Origin: Spiribacter sp. 2438 | GTDB lineage: Bacteria > Pseudomonadota > Gammaproteobacteria > Nitrococcales > Nitrococcaceae | NCBI RefSeq assembly: GCF_009676705.1 | Contig: NZ_CP046046.1 | Span: forward strand, 806,001-870,000 | Length of the DNA: 64,000 nucleotides | Direction: 5' to 3' | Shown here: piece after piece, positions 1 through 8,997 of the stretch | How positions within the stretch are numbered: position 1 is the stretch's first letter | Layout: the number at the start of each line of letters is the position of its first letter | Program-made: the position numbers and the translations under genes | Notes under the pieces: model-generated | Databases searched by the model: none | The model's input: only the letters and a program-made list of their open reading frames with translations | What the model was told of the DNA's origin: nothing

Positions 1-1
1 G

Positions 2-229
2 CTGGTGGGTGTCGGCATGCGCTCCCACGCCGGCGTCGCGAGCAAGATGTTTGACGCGCTCGCCGCCGAGGGCATCAACATCCAGATGATTTCCACCTCG
101 GAGATCAAGATCTCCGTGGTGGTGGACGAAAAGTATCTCGAGCTGGGTACCCGGGCGCTGCACCGGGCGTTCGATCTGGATGACCGGAGTGGTCAGACGG
201 TCAGCGTCGAGGGCGAGTCAGCCGGCTAA
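2..229 (+). CDS. lysC: Aspartate kinase, C-terminal end (partial)
   Basis: The 5' end lies outside the window. The visible 75 codons match the last ACT regulatory domain of aspartokinase: a [14 protein letters not shown] stretch, then [13 protein letters not shown], which forms the lysine/threonine effector pocket in this family. The enzyme phosphorylates aspartate, the first step toward lysine, threonine, methionine and diaminopimelate. Its position directly before csrA and a tRNA-Ser matches the alaS-lysC-csrA-tRNA-Ser order common in gammaproteobacteria. The protein ends in an acidic tail (EGESAG). Confidence 0.9.
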   Translation: MVGVGMRSHAGVASKMFDALAAEGINIQMISTSEIKISVVVDEKYLELGTRALHRAFDLDDRSGQTVSVEGESAG

Positions 230-243
230 CGGCAACATTTTTT
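221..243 (+). terminator. Weak possible terminator after lysC
   Basis: A 4-bp GCCG/CGGC stem with a 5-nt loop spans the lysC stop codon and is followed, after a short gap, by six T residues. The stem is short, so this is a weak call. Partial read-through into csrA is possible. Confidence 0.3.
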
Positions 244-255
244 CGGATCGCATTA

Positions 256-284
256 GAGACACGTCTTAGCAACATCGCTATAAT
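256..284 (+). promoter_or_regulatory. Possible sigma70 promoter for csrA
   Basis: A perfect TATAAT lies at 279-284. With a 17-nt spacer the -35 position reads GAGACA, four of six consensus bases. It would start transcription about 130 nt before csrA. The 195-bp gap between lysC and csrA is more AT-rich than its surroundings and holds no other gene I can see. Confidence 0.4.
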
Positions 285-423
285 TCGTCGATAACACGGC
301 GGCATAAAGCAATAAAACTGGATCGTCTTGATGGTGCAGTCGCATTCCTTCACCTGCTGTGGATATTTATCGGGTCGCTCATAGTCTCAGGGGTGAGAGC
401 GGCGGAAAAAGAGGAGACAAGGG

Positions 424-621
424 ATGTTGATACTGACCCGGCGGGTCGGAGAAACCCTTATGATCGGCGACGATGTTGCCGTGACAGTCCTTGGCGTCAA
501 AGGCAACCAAGTCCGCATTGGCGTCAAGGCACCGAGGGATGTCTCGGTCCATCGCGAAGAGATTTACGAACGCATTCGGGAGGAGCAGGACACCCCAGGT
601 GATGGAACCACTGGACGCTAG
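424..621 (+). CDS. csrA: Carbon storage regulator CsrA/RsmA
   Basis: The 65-residue protein begins [17 protein letters not shown] and continues with [18 protein letters not shown] and VSVHREEIY, the full CsrA fold. L4 and R44-type RNA-binding positions are present. CsrA is a homodimeric RNA-binding protein that recognises GGA motifs near ribosome binding sites and controls translation of carbon storage, motility and biofilm mRNAs, often including diguanylate cyclases. A GAGGAG ribosome binding site lies 7-8 nt before the ATG. The family normally has 60-70 residues; the last ten here ([11 protein letters not shown]) form a variable tail. Its closeness to two c-di-GMP genes and a pilus locus is suggestive but does not prove control. 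Confidence 0.97.
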   Translation: MLILTRRVGETLMIGDDVAVTVLGVKGNQVRIGVKAPRDVSVHREEIYERIREEQDTPGDGTTGR

Positions 622-678
622 ACCCGGTCGAACCCGTTTACGTAGTGCCCTGACTACCGTATCCTTCGGCTCTCAAAT

Positions 679-770
679 GGAGAGGTGGCCGAGTGGCTGA
701 AGGCGCTCCCCTGCTAAGGGAGTAAGGGCTTAAACGCCCTTCGTGGGTTCGAATCCCACCCTCTCCGCCA
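679..770 (+). tRNA. tRNA-Ser (anticodon GCU)
   Basis: This is a 92-nt class II tRNA with acceptor stem GGAGAGG/CCTCTCC and an encoded CCA end. The long variable arm is typical of serine tRNAs. The anticodon loop CTGCTAA places GCT at 713-715. T-loop GTTCGAATC is intact. The csrA-tRNA-Ser order is conserved in many gammaproteobacteria. Confidence 0.96.
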
Positions 771-782
771 GCTATGAAAATC

Positions 783-806
783 AGGGGCCATTCGGCCCCT
801 TTTTTT
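783..806 (+). terminator. Rho-independent terminator after tRNA-Ser
   Basis: A 7-bp stem, AGGGGCC/GGCCCCT with a 4-nt loop, is followed directly by six further T residues. It ends the tRNA-Ser transcript. The remaining 807-950 stretch is the leader of the downstream cyclase gene; nothing else is evident in it. Confidence 0.88.
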
Positions 807-950
807 ATCGATACGGCTGCCAGGGCCCGATGCCGGTCCATATCCTTCGTCTGGGGTTATGGCCGATATTCCCTAATAAACGGGCTTTTTTGCGCCATCC
901 TATATCGTGATTCAAAAACGCCACCTGGCATTAAGTGCTCCGGAGATCTG

Positions 951-2627
951 ATGGCACGGCGTCCCGGCGGGCGCCGCCGGTTCCGCCCCTCGCGCGCACC
1001 CCTAAGAATTCTGGTCTGCGCGATTGGAATCGCCGTCATCACACTGACGACGGGTGACCTGAATCAATTCCCCCCGGTCCAGTCGTCCGCGGCATCACCG
1101 CCGTCTTCCAGTGTGGTGCTGGCTCGGGGTGAGCCGACAGCGCCGTCCAGCATGCAACGGGCTCCGTTCGAGCAGGGTCCGTGGTTTGATGTTGACGATG
1201 TCCTGGCGCGATATCAGACCGCGATCGGAGTCAGTGGGGCGCTGGTGGTCATGGTTGTGGCGCTGCTCGTGGCACTGGTGATCTTTTATCGACGACAGAC
1301 GGTGCTTCAGGACTGGTTAAGCCGCCACGAGCAACGGTGGCTGAATCAGTTTCGGGATTTCTGCGAGAACGTGCCGGGGATGCTGTTTCAGTATCGGCAG
1401 GGTCCGGATGGGGCCGTTTCCTTCCCGTTCGCGTCCCCTCGCATTGTGGAAACTCACGGCTGCAGCGCTGAGGAGGTCGCCGAGGACGCATCGGTCATGT
1501 TCGACTTGATCGAGCCGGCGGACCGCTTGGAGCTCTCTGACGCCCTTGAAACATCGCGGCAGGGTCTCACCCCCTTCGATGCAAGCTATCGGGTGAATCA
1601 CCCGGTTTATGGGCGTCGTTGGATGCGGGGTCGAGCTACGCCTTCGAAGGATGATGACGGCGGCGTGACATGGCATGGCTATGTTCAGGACGTCACCGAT
1701 CTTAAAGCCTTTGAGGCCCAGCGCCAGCTTGCGGCCAGCGCGTTCGAAACGGTTCAGGAGGGTATCCTGATCAGCGACGAGAGGCACCGGATCATCAAGG
1801 TCAATCGCGCCTGTACCCAATTGCTGGGCTATGAGGCAGCGGAAATCCTCGGCAAGCCGGCGAGCCTGATCATGTTCGAGACGGATCGGGAGGAATTGGC
1901 CCCCCGCCTGATCCAGGAGCTCGACCAACGGAGCGGCGCCTGGAAAGGCCAAATCCGTTGTCGCACCAAAAACGGGGGAACCCTCCCCGTAGAGCTGTCG
2001 ATTGCCACCGTGAAAACCGAGGAACTGGAATCGATTCACCATGTTGGCGTCTTCCGCGATATGCGTGAACAGTTACAGCAGGAGGCGGAGTTGGAGCGAT
2101 TGGCCACCCACGATGCGTTGACCGGGTTGCCGAACCGCCGGTTACTGACGGACCGACTTCAACAGGCGATGGCACACGCCGAGCGAACCGGCGAGCGGTT
2201 TGCGGTGGGCGTGCTGGACCTGGATGGCTTCAAGCCGGTGAATGATCAAAACGGTCATGAGGCCGGCGATCAAGTCCTGGTGGAAGTGGCTAAACGACTC
2301 AACGCGACGGTGCGAGACAGCGATACCGTGGCTCGGCTCGGGGGCGATGAGTTCGTGGTGTTGCTGCGTAACTTCTCAGGTGAAGCAGCATTTGAACGCC
2401 TCCTCGCCAGTCTCAATAAACCGATTCGCCTGGATCGTTTCGGTGTGGAAGTTCAGGCGAAGGGCAGTCTGGGAGTCGCCCTGTTTGATCCGGCCAATCC
2501 GCTGGATGGGGATCAGTTACTGCGACAGGCGGACCAGGCGGCCTACCGGGTGAAAAGCAATGGTGGGGGGCACTGGGCCATATTCGGCCCCCGGCGTGGG
2601 GGCACACATGACGATCGCGATGCCTGA
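951..2627 (+). CDS. Membrane-bound PAS-PAS-GGDEF diguanylate cyclase
   Basis: The 558-residue protein is predicted to make c-di-GMP from two GTP at the inner membrane. A basic N-terminus precedes a first hydrophobic segment (about 19-34), a Pro/Ser-rich periplasmic stretch, and a second membrane segment (about 94-113). Two PAS-like domains follow (about 130-255 and 262-385), then GGDEF (about 395-550) with an intact GGDEF signature at residues 464-468. RDSD lies exactly five residues before it and fits the RxxD product-inhibition site. The ATG at 951 is preferred because GGAG precedes it by 5 nt; an in-frame upstream extension would run back to the tRNA terminator. It is convergent with the EAL gene, stop codons 5 nt apart. 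The signal sensed by the PAS domains is unknown. Confidence 0.9.
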   Translation: MARRPGGRRRFRPSRAPLRILVCAIGIAVITLTTGDLNQFPPVQSSAASPPSSSVVLARGEPTAPSSMQRAPFEQGPWFDVDDVLARYQTAIGVSGALVVMVVALLVALVIFYRRQTVLQDWLSRHEQRWLNQFRDFCENVPGMLFQYRQGPDGAVSFPFASPRIVETHGCSAEEVAEDASVMFDLIEPADRLELSDALETSRQGLTPFDASYRVNHPVYGRRWMRGRATPSKDDDGGVTWHGYVQDVTDLKAFEAQRQLAASAFETVQEGILISDERHRIIKVNRACTQLLGYEAAEILGKPASLIMFETDREELAPRLIQELDQRSGAWKGQIRCRTKNGGTLPVELSIATVKTEELESIHHVGVFRDMREQLQQEAELERLATHDALTGLPNRRLLTDRLQQAMAHAERTGERFAVGVLDLDGFKPVNDQNGHEAGDQVLVEVAKRLNATVRDSDTVARLGGDEFVVLLRNFSGEAAFERLLASLNKPIRLDRFGVEVQAKGSLGVALFDPANPLDGDQLLRQADQAAYRVKSNGGGHWAIFGPRRGGTHDDRDA

Positions 2628-2632
2628 AGGCA

Positions 2633-4504
2633 TCACACCAGGTACTTCTCCGCCGGCTGCGGATAGCCGTGGTAAAAACCCTGTTGAAGCGACACGCCCA
2701 GCTCGCTGAGCGCCTCGGCCTGCGCCTGCTGCTCCACCCCCTCGGCGATGACTTTTATGTCCAGTTCTTTGCATAGGCTGGCGACCGCGCGCAGGATAGC
2801 GCGGGAGCGAAGGTCGTGATCGATGGCAGAGATCATGGCCTTGTCGACTTTCAGATAGTCAATGTCCAGTTCCAGTAGCCGAAAAAGGTTACTCTCCAAC
2901 GCACCAAAGTCATCCAGCGCCAGCATTGTTTCCGGGCTGCTGATGCGCTTCCAAGCTTCCCCTAACCAGGAGATGTCGCTCCCGAGATATCGCGGAATAC
3001 CGCTCTCCGAAATCTCGATGACGACATGGAGACCATCCGCGACATTACCGCCGAAATCGACTTTCAGCCGCTCCGCGCTGGGTAGGCGCCCAATATCCTC
3101 CAGGCGGATGTTATAACACAGCATCGGCACGCCATTTTTGGCGGCGCGGGCGGACAGTTGCTGTCGCAGGGACACGACGTGCTTGTACATGTCCGGGTCC
3201 TGAACCACCTCTTTGAATTTATCCAGGAAGACGGCTGGAGGCCGGAGTTGGTCATCGGCCTGCCAGCGGATCAGCGCCTCATAGCCCACCGTCAGATCCC
3301 GCTGAACATCGACGATGGGCTGAATGTAGTAACGGAACTGACCTTTTTCCAACCCTTCGCGAATTTCCTTCTCGGTGATGAAATCGCCCTGCTGCTGAGA
3401 CTCACTCAGGAAATTCGCATCTGCCAGAACGACTTCGCTGGATGACGATTCTCTGGCGCGTTCCAGAGCGCGGTCGGCCTCGGAAAGGCGGCGCGAAAGC
3501 TCATCCGTTCGACCAAGCAGGACACCGCCGATGGCACCGCGGACTGGCGCCATGACGGATGGCTGCTCTTTGTGCAATCCACCAATGGCTTGCAAGAGGG
3601 CGCCTCCGGTTGCCCGGGCTTCGTCCCAGTTGCTTGCCGGGGCCACCACGGCGAAATCGTCGCCGTCGAGCCGCGCGATGTCCGTCGCGTTGGTGACTCG
3701 GCGTCGTATTGCCGAGGGGATGGCGGCCAGGATCTGGTCCCCGATATCGCTGCCGTGGCTTTCATTGATGGCTTTAAAATTATGGACGTCCAGCAGGAAG
3801 AGCCCGTAAGCCTGTTCTCTCCCGCCATCGGCGTAGTCGGCTTTGAAGCCGTAACGGCTTAGTTCGCCGGTCAACTCATCGGTGCGAAGGCGCCGTTCCA
3901 GACGATTCTGCATCCGAAGGTTTGAGGAGCCGGCGGATACAATGAGGCCGATCAGCAGCCACAGGGCCGCGGACTCCACCACAAACCGTTGAAAACTCTC
4001 CCGAATGACCGGCCGTGGTCTGTCTGCGTCGGCGACTAGCCGCAGCCAGCCGATGGTGCGGCCTCCCATTTCCAATGACTCGATGTAACTGAAACGCTGC
4101 TCATTCTCGGTGTCTTCAAAACCCTGAGAATCGTGCTGGATGACGGCCTGAAACGCTTCGGAATACTCAAAGCTGTCCTCCGTTCGGGTACCCGCCAGGA
4201 GGCCGGCGCCGTCAAACCGAAACACTTCCAGCCTCTGGATGGCCGGGGTGCTCTTTGCCAGGTCCAGATTTTCACGAAGGCTACGATGATTCCCGAGCAG
4301 CACGGCAGATGGAATGCGATCTGCGATCAGCTCCGCGGTTTCGGCAACAGCCGCCCGCGTGTCGGTGCGAATGGCCTCGGCGGCTTCCAGATGGCCTCGA
4401 TACAGAAGGGCGGTCACTCCCAGCCCAATGACCAGCAGCAGACCCAGTATCAGCGTCGGCATGGATTTGATGATCGAGACCATTCTCGGGCTCCGGTTCT
4501 CCAT
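2633..4504 (-). CDS. Membrane GGDEF-EAL protein, probable c-di-GMP phosphodiesterase
   Basis: The 623-residue protein has a membrane segment at about 15-34, a periplasmic region of about 140 residues, a second segment at about 174-192, a GGDEF-like domain (205-365) and an EAL domain (380-620). The GGDEF site is degraded to DGDDF (280-284), so cyclase activity is unlikely. The EAL domain keeps the catalytic pattern: YEALIRW (E409), an NIR asparagine, EISE, DDFG, KVD, AEGVE and a QG near the end. It therefore probably hydrolyses c-di-GMP, with the GGDEF half perhaps a GTP-binding regulatory domain. GAGG precedes the ATG. The gene lies 120 nt downstream of the pilus unit on the same strand and might be cotranscribed with it. 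Confidence 0.88.
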   Translation of the reverse strand: MENRSPRMVSIIKSMPTLILGLLLVIGLGVTALLYRGHLEAAEAIRTDTRAAVAETAELIADRIPSAVLLGNHRSLRENLDLAKSTPAIQRLEVFRFDGAGLLAGTRTEDSFEYSEAFQAVIQHDSQGFEDTENEQRFSYIESLEMGGRTIGWLRLVADADRPRPVIRESFQRFVVESAALWLLIGLIVSAGSSNLRMQNRLERRLRTDELTGELSRYGFKADYADGGREQAYGLFLLDVHNFKAINESHGSDIGDQILAAIPSAIRRRVTNATDIARLDGDDFAVVAPASNWDEARATGGALLQAIGGLHKEQPSVMAPVRGAIGGVLLGRTDELSRRLSEADRALERARESSSSEVVLADANFLSESQQQGDFITEKEIREGLEKGQFRYYIQPIVDVQRDLTVGYEALIRWQADDQLRPPAVFLDKFKEVVQDPDMYKHVVSLRQQLSARAAKNGVPMLCYNIRLEDIGRLPSAERLKVDFGGNVADGLHVVIEISESGIPRYLGSDISWLGEAWKRISSPETMLALDDFGALESNLFRLLELDIDYLKVDKAMISAIDHDLRSRAILRAVASLCKELDIKVIAEGVEQQAQAEALSELGVSLQQGFYHGYPQPAEKYLV

Positions 4505-4624
4505 TGCACCTCATACGCGTGGAGGCGATGTGCCACCGTGATCACGTGGGCGAGTCATATTTCCACCTTCACAACAGCATCGGACTCGTCAGTCCCATGA
4601 CAGTTTCCAAACATCGCGGAGTGA

Positions 4625-5437
4625 TTACGTAATGATGGACGGGGTGGCGACCACGGCGATCCATCCCCCCAGCGCCAGGTAGGGCCCGAAGGCCAGTTCC
4701 AGCCTGGCGTGCAGACCCTTCCGGGGCATTTGAACCAGGACCACCAGGAGGGCCGCGACGGGAGCGATCAGGCTGGTGGTGATCAGCGCGTCGACGCCGC
4801 CCCAGGCCCCGATCATGGCAAACAGCTTAAAGTCGCCATAGCCGAGCCCGTCGTGTCCCCTGAGCTGGCGATAGCCCGCGTTGATCGTCCAGAGCACGGC
4901 ATACCCGGCGGCTGCGGCAACGATTGCCACGTAGGGGGTCACCAGCGGATTCCACAGGCTGAACAGCAGGCCTGCCCACAGGCCGGTCAGGGTTAGCACA
5001 TCCGGCAGTAGCTGGGTGTCCAGATCAATGAACGCCAGGGCCACCAGCCACCAGGTCATTAACAACAGGCCCCCGGTGAGGGGTGTCAGGCCATGGATGG
5101 CCACCACGGTGACGGTGAGCAGTGCCGTGAGGACCTCCACCAGCGGGTAGCGCGCTGTAATGGCGGTGCCACAGTCCCGACAACGGCCACGGAGCAGCAT
5201 CCAGCTGAGCACGGGAATATTGTCGCGGAGGCGAATCGGATGTTTGCAGGTTGGGCAGTGGGAGGCGGGCCAAACGATGCCGGGTGGCGGGGAGTCATCC
5301 GCTGAGCAAGTGGTGGTGCCGGGGGGCATTTGCCCGAGCGCATAATCCACCTGCGCCGGCAGGCGGGCAATCACGACATTGAGAAAGCTACCGATCAGGG
5401 CGCCGCCCAGGGCGGCACCCGCAAAAGATAGGGCCAT
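4625..5437 (-). CDS. pilD: Type IV prepilin peptidase (A24 family)
   Basis: The 270-residue polytopic membrane enzyme is predicted to cleave prepilin leaders after glycine and N-methylate the new terminus. It starts with GSFLNVVIARLP and carries the cytoplasmic zinc loop with CPTC and CRDC pairs. Both aspartyl protease sites are visible, in IDLDTQLLPD and GYGDFKL. The family is usually 250-290 residues. It is the last gene of the MSHA-like unit, 9 nt after the preceding stop. Many msh loci lack their own peptidase, so its presence here makes the cluster nearly self-sufficient. Its substrates are likely the five prepilin-like proteins encoded upstream. Confidence 0.93.
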   Translation of the reverse strand: MALSFAGAALGGALIGSFLNVVIARLPAQVDYALGQMPPGTTTCSADDSPPPGIVWPASHCPTCKHPIRLRDNIPVLSWMLLRGRCRDCGTAITARYPLVEVLTALLTVTVVAIHGLTPLTGGLLLMTWWLVALAFIDLDTQLLPDVLTLTGLWAGLLFSLWNPLVTPYVAIVAAAAGYAVLWTINAGYRQLRGHDGLGYGDFKLFAMIGAWGGVDALITTSLIAPVAALLVVLVQMPRKGLHARLELAFGPYLALGGWIAVVATPSIIT

Positions 5438-5446
5438 CGATAACGC

Positions 5447-6370
5447 CTAGTCAGTAGCAGACGCGGTCCGGTTAATGCTCCAGTTGCTCACCATGGTGTC
5501 ATTCAACGCATCAGCAAGCGTATTGCCGCCGCCGATCTCAACCTCGCTCAACTGATCGGAATATACGACATCGTTCTCATTGCCCTTCAGATCACCGACG
5601 GCCAGAAACTTCTCGAACACCGATGTTTTACTTCCATCGAACGAGTCACAGCTCGTAGTCCCGTCCCCGCCTCGGGCGTGGTAAGGGGCCGGTTTGAAGT
5701 CGCCGGTTATCCCCACCGACTCCTCGAAACATAGTTGCCCACTATTCCCCTGTCCTCTGATATCAAGTTCGCCGTCAACAATGACGATACTCTTGAACCT
5801 CACATCGTTGCTGTTCCCAAGGTCGAAGATTACAGTCAGCTCATCGTCGTCCGTGAATCGCCAGGAATTTTCGACGGTTGCATGTTCAGACCACGTGCAG
5901 GTGATGGTTTTCTTACCGCTGGCCCCGTGTGTATTCGTTACCTCACAGAAATTTGTAGCAAGGGGGTCTTCCCAGTCCAGCGCGCCGCTGCCTGCGCCTT
6001 CATCGCTGCCGTCGCCGGACCCGCCGACGATGAACTCGTATCCGTACCGGGATCCACCTGCTTCCGTGCTCCCCGAGTGAGCGGACCCATCTGACGACAG
6101 CAGCGTGTTGCCCTCCGCGTACATGGTTTCCTCGAGGTCGTCACGGACATTATCCGCATTTCGGCCGGCGAATATTGCCAGCCTAAAAGAGTCGGCAATG
6201 CTCGTGCCCTGCATCATGCGGACCTCTTCGCCGCTGGTCTGGGTGTTTTGCTGCAGCAGTACACTCGTCCCTGCAGCCACACCGCCGACGGCCGTGACGG
6301 CCACTAGGGCAACCACCAGGGCGGCGCCGCGTTGATAGGTCAGTGGCTTTTGAGAGGTCTTCCTGTTCAT
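5447..6370 (-). CDS. MshP/PilX-like minor pilus assembly protein
   Basis: The 307-residue protein has a short basic leader, then QRG|AALVVALVAVT, a prepilin-like hydrophobic helix that lacks the Glu at mature position 5, as in PilX/MshP-type proteins. The remainder is an acidic, Ser/Gly-rich beta domain (for example GGSGDGSDEGAGSG) with paired cysteines. It probably belongs to the pilus tip or initiation complex. Its ATG overlaps the stop of the previous gene by one base (TAATG). Position after the MshO-like gene supports MshP, but sequence similarity beyond the helix is not recognisable to me. It could equally be a highly diverged MshQ-like component. Confidence 0.6.
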   Translation of the reverse strand: MNRKTSQKPLTYQRGAALVVALVAVTAVGGVAAGTSVLLQQNTQTSGEEVRMMQGTSIADSFRLAIFAGRNADNVRDDLEETMYAEGNTLLSSDGSAHSGSTEAGGSRYGYEFIVGGSGDGSDEGAGSGALDWEDPLATNFCEVTNTHGASGKKTITCTWSEHATVENSWRFTDDDELTVIFDLGNSNDVRFKSIVIVDGELDIRGQGNSGQLCFEESVGITGDFKPAPYHARGGDGTTSCDSFDGSKTSVFEKFLAVGDLKGNENDVVYSDQLSEVEIGGGNTLADALNDTMVSNWSINRTASATD

Positions 6371-6828
6371 TATGGAATCCTCTTGAATGCCCGAACGGAA
6401 TAATTATCGGATTTGTCAGGCACTTTAATTTCCAGCTGATACAACCGTAGGGATGGATCGAGCTCTTTACAAGAAAAAACATCCACGTTTTTGAGGAGCA
6501 CTTCGTCGTTGAGTAACAGAGCTTGTCCATTGCTGCTGTTTAACGAATATTCAGAGTCGCCAATGCTGAGGACTGTGTCATCAGTGGGCGGCGGCGCTGG
6601 ACACTCGACCGTTTCGGTGTCACTGCTCAGACGAATCTCACTGGCCATGCGGCCCAGGGCGTAGTCGATATCCGCCTGGCGGCTCGCTGCCTCGCCGATG
6701 GTCGTTCGGCTTTCGATTACGCTGATCAGGGGGCGGCCGACAACGCCCGCGACGATACCGAGGATCACCAGCGTGACGACGATCTCGATGAGGGTTAGCC
6801 CCCGTTCTCGCCGATTCTCATTAATCAA
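6370..6828 (-). CDS. mshO: MshO-like minor pseudopilin
   Basis: The 152-residue prepilin has a 10-residue leader ending in RERG, followed by LTLIEIVVTLVILGIVAG. The mature helix carries the conserved Glu5 and is followed by a region with ALGRMASEIRLSS, typical of MshO/PilW-type minor pilins. The frame appears to open with TTG at 6828, since no in-frame ATG precedes the cleavage site. It overlaps the upstream gene by 8 nt. The role is presumably pilus priming together with the neighbouring minor pilins. The mshO assignment rests mainly on gene order and helix character. Confidence 0.7.
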   Translation of the reverse strand: MINENRRERGLTLIEIVVTLVILGIVAGVVGRPLISVIESRTTIGEAASRQADIDYALGRMASEIRLSSDTETVECPAPPPTDDTVLSIGDSEYSLNSSNGQALLLNDEVLLKNVDVFSCKELDPSLRLYQLEIKVPDKSDNYSVRAFKRIP

Positions 6829-7345
6829 TCGGGATCACCAGTTCCAGGTTGTTGTTGCCGCGAATCGGGATACGGAATTGAGTTGCCCGGTCTCCAGCCA
6901 GACTAACGCCACGGCATTCGAAATTGCCATTAGAGCTGGGAATGGCCGGAACGCTGCATGCATTGAGGAGTTCTTCTGTCTCCGTGGAGTCCACCCAACC
7001 ATCTGTGTTCGTTATTTCGGTCCAGTCGGCGGGGCAACTGTCAGCCTCGTCAGGGCCACAGGGCCCACATGCCTGCCAGGGTTCAGGGTCCCCGCCGCTT
7101 CCGGGGACGATGCTCCAGGCGTTCCCCTCGTGGATGGCCAGAATGGTTTCGTAGCAGGACTCGGCGGCCCGCACGTCCTGGCCGAAGCGCTCGTTGAACT
7201 GAATGCGGTCAAAGGCGGTGACCACCAGGGCGGTGACGGTGGCGGTGACGATCCCGACCACGAGCAAAGTGATAATGAGCTCGAATAGGGAAAGCCCTTG
7301 TTGATGCCTCAGGCGGTCATTGGCCTGACTCGGTTTTAGTCGCAT
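6821..7345 (-). CDS. mshD: MshD-like minor pseudopilin
   Basis: This is a prepilin-like protein of 174 residues. The ATG at 7345 gives a basic leader followed by HQQG|LSLFELIITLLVVGIV, a standard N-methylation helix with Glu5. The soluble part is acidic and contains six or so cysteines, suggesting disulfides. An in-frame extension to 7447 exists but would bury the leader, so the later start is preferred. It overlaps the previous gene by 10 nt and the next by 8 nt, implying translational coupling. mshD is assigned from order (C-D-O-P); the soluble domain is not diagnostic. Confidence 0.72.
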   Translation of the reverse strand: MRLKPSQANDRLRHQQGLSLFELIITLLVVGIVTATVTALVVTAFDRIQFNERFGQDVRAAESCYETILAIHEGNAWSIVPGSGGDPEPWQACGPCGPDEADSCPADWTEITNTDGWVDSTETEELLNACSVPAIPSSNGNFECRGVSLAGDRATQFRIPIRGNNNLELVIPID

Positions 7346-7767
7346 GAAATAGATTCCGCGCGGCCCGTGTTCGGTCCCAGCTTGAGACAGCGGTTCAGAT
7401 CGCTCAGCGTGATCTTGACGACATACGGGTCCTGACCACAGCCCCACTCACCATCACTCTCCACGCCGCCGAGTGAGGCATACCCGAACTCCACCTTGTC
7501 GGGGCAGACGTCGACATTGTCACCGGCGCGGGCTTCAATAAAAGCCTCTACGGTTGGGTTTTCGTCACTGTCCGCCGCCGGCAACTGGTACAGGGCCGCC
7601 GCCCGCGCGCGTCTAAGCTCCGCGATGACCCGATCCTCGGCTTGCAACAACCGCGACAGGTCGTTACCAATCAATCCGGCGGCGTTAAATCCGATGGTGG
7701 CGAGCACCCCCAGGAGCACCACAACGAAGATCACTTCAATCAGGGTGTATCCGTTCTGCCGCCGCAT
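7336..7767 (-). CDS. mshC: MshC-like minor pseudopilin
   Basis: The 143-residue prepilin begins MRRQNG|YTLIEVIFVVVLLGVLATIGF, with a six-residue leader and Glu5. A short soluble domain follows with cysteines near the end. The start overlaps the stop of mshG (TGATG). Proteins of this size and position match MshC/GspH-type minor pilins that help initiate pilus assembly. Classification relies on the N-terminal helix and synteny. Confidence 0.72.
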   Translation of the reverse strand: MRRQNGYTLIEVIFVVVLLGVLATIGFNAAGLIGNDLSRLLQAEDRVIAELRRARAAALYQLPAADSDENPTVEAFIEARAGDNVDVCPDKVEFGYASLGGVESDGEWGCGQDPYVVKITLSDLNRCLKLGPNTGRAESISCD

Positions 7768-8996
7768 CAGAAGGCCGAGCTCATTTGCCAGACGGGCATG
7801 AAGATGCCCACCGCCAGGACCAGCACGAGCACGCCGATAAAGCCCACCATGATCGGCTCGATGTAAGAGGGCAGGCGTTTTAGGTCAGCGTCGACCTCGC
7901 TTTCATAGAAATCCGCGACCTGGTCCATCAGGTCCGCCAGCTGTCCGGTCTCCTCGCCAACAGCGAGCATCTGCAGCACCATGGGCGTGAACAGGCCGCT
8001 GCGTCGGCACACGTTGTGAAGGCTTTCGCCCCGCTCAATCCCCGAGCGTAGCCCCCGAATGCCCCGGCTGATATAGCGGTTGTCAGTGGCATCCGCGACT
8101 GAGTCGAGGGCCGCCAGCAGTGGGACGCCGGCGCGCAACGCCATGGCAAACGTGCGGCCAAAGCGGGCCAGCAGGGCGCGTTGCAACACGGGCCCCACCA
8201 CCGGGATATGCAGCTTGAATTGATCCCACTGCAGTCGTCCCGCGTCGGTGCGCAGATAAGTCCGCAGAAAAAACCCTCCGCCAGCGGCCATGACCAGCCA
8301 CAGCAGACCGTTGGCCTGAAACGTTTCGGACATGCTGAGCAGCAGACGCGTGGCCCATGGCAACTCGGCATCGAGGCTCCGGAAGAGCTGGGCGAAGGTG
8401 GGCATGACGAACAGGTTGACCATCAGGAAAGCCCCGACAATCGCGACCAGGACGAATGTGGGGTAGCGCATGGCGGATTTGATGCGCTCGCGGGTCTGAC
8501 GCTCCTGCTCCAGGTTGTCGGCCATGCGGGCGAGGGCGGTCTCGATCTGGCCGGACTGTTCGCCGACCCGGATCATGTTGATAAACAGGGCCGGGAATAC
8601 CTCGCGGTGCTCTCCCATGCTCTCGGCCAGGGCACTACCGCCCTCGAGCTCCGCGGCAATGTCCACCAGCGCTTTGCGCAAGCGGTCATTGTGGCTGTTA
8701 TCCGCGAGGCCCCGCAGGGCGCGGACAACGGGTACGCCGGCGTGTAGCAGCGAGCGAAGGTGGCGCGCAAAAATGATGAGATCCTGCAGGGGGACCGGCC
8801 GGCCGAAGTAGCGGGCGAGGAGTTTGCCGACATCGGTGCCGGCATGAAGCGCCTGGTCCTCTTCGGGCTCCAGGGCGAGGGGGGTCGCACCGATGCCGAG
8901 GAGGTAATTGGCGGCGCCACGCTGATCGTCGGCATCGACTTCGCCCCGAATCAGTTGGCCTTCGCTGGTGCGTGCGCGGTAATGGAAGCGTGGCAT
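7767..8996 (-). CDS. mshG: Pilus inner-membrane platform protein MshG (PilC/GspF family)
   Basis: The 409-residue protein starts MPRFHYRARTSEGQLIRGE and has two GspF domains. The first contains the stretch FARHLRSLLHAGVPVVRAL and the second FGRTFAMALRAGVPLLAAL. Three membrane segments are visible, including one near the C-terminus (GFIGVLVLVLAVGIFMPVW). It forms the platform that MshE is thought to rotate to insert pilin subunits. The ATG at 8996 is chosen over an upstream in-frame start because it falls 1 nt after the mshE stop and begins at the family's conserved N-terminus. Confidence 0.93.
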   Translation of the reverse strand: MPRFHYRARTSEGQLIRGEVDADDQRGAANYLLGIGATPLALEPEEDQALHAGTDVGKLLARYFGRPVPLQDLIIFARHLRSLLHAGVPVVRALRGLADNSHNDRLRKALVDIAAELEGGSALAESMGEHREVFPALFINMIRVGEQSGQIETALARMADNLEQERQTRERIKSAMRYPTFVLVAIVGAFLMVNLFVMPTFAQLFRSLDAELPWATRLLLSMSETFQANGLLWLVMAAGGGFFLRTYLRTDAGRLQWDQFKLHIPVVGPVLQRALLARFGRTFAMALRAGVPLLAALDSVADATDNRYISRGIRGLRSGIERGESLHNVCRRSGLFTPMVLQMLAVGEETGQLADLMDQVADFYESEVDADLKRLPSYIEPIMVGFIGVLVLVLAVGIFMPVWQMSSAF

Positions 8997-8997
8997 G

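Noticed and set aside
4615-4640. Palindromic ATTACGTAAT near the end of the peptidase gene as an operator
   Set aside because: It covers the gene's stop codon, is only 10 bp long, and no promoter elements surround it.
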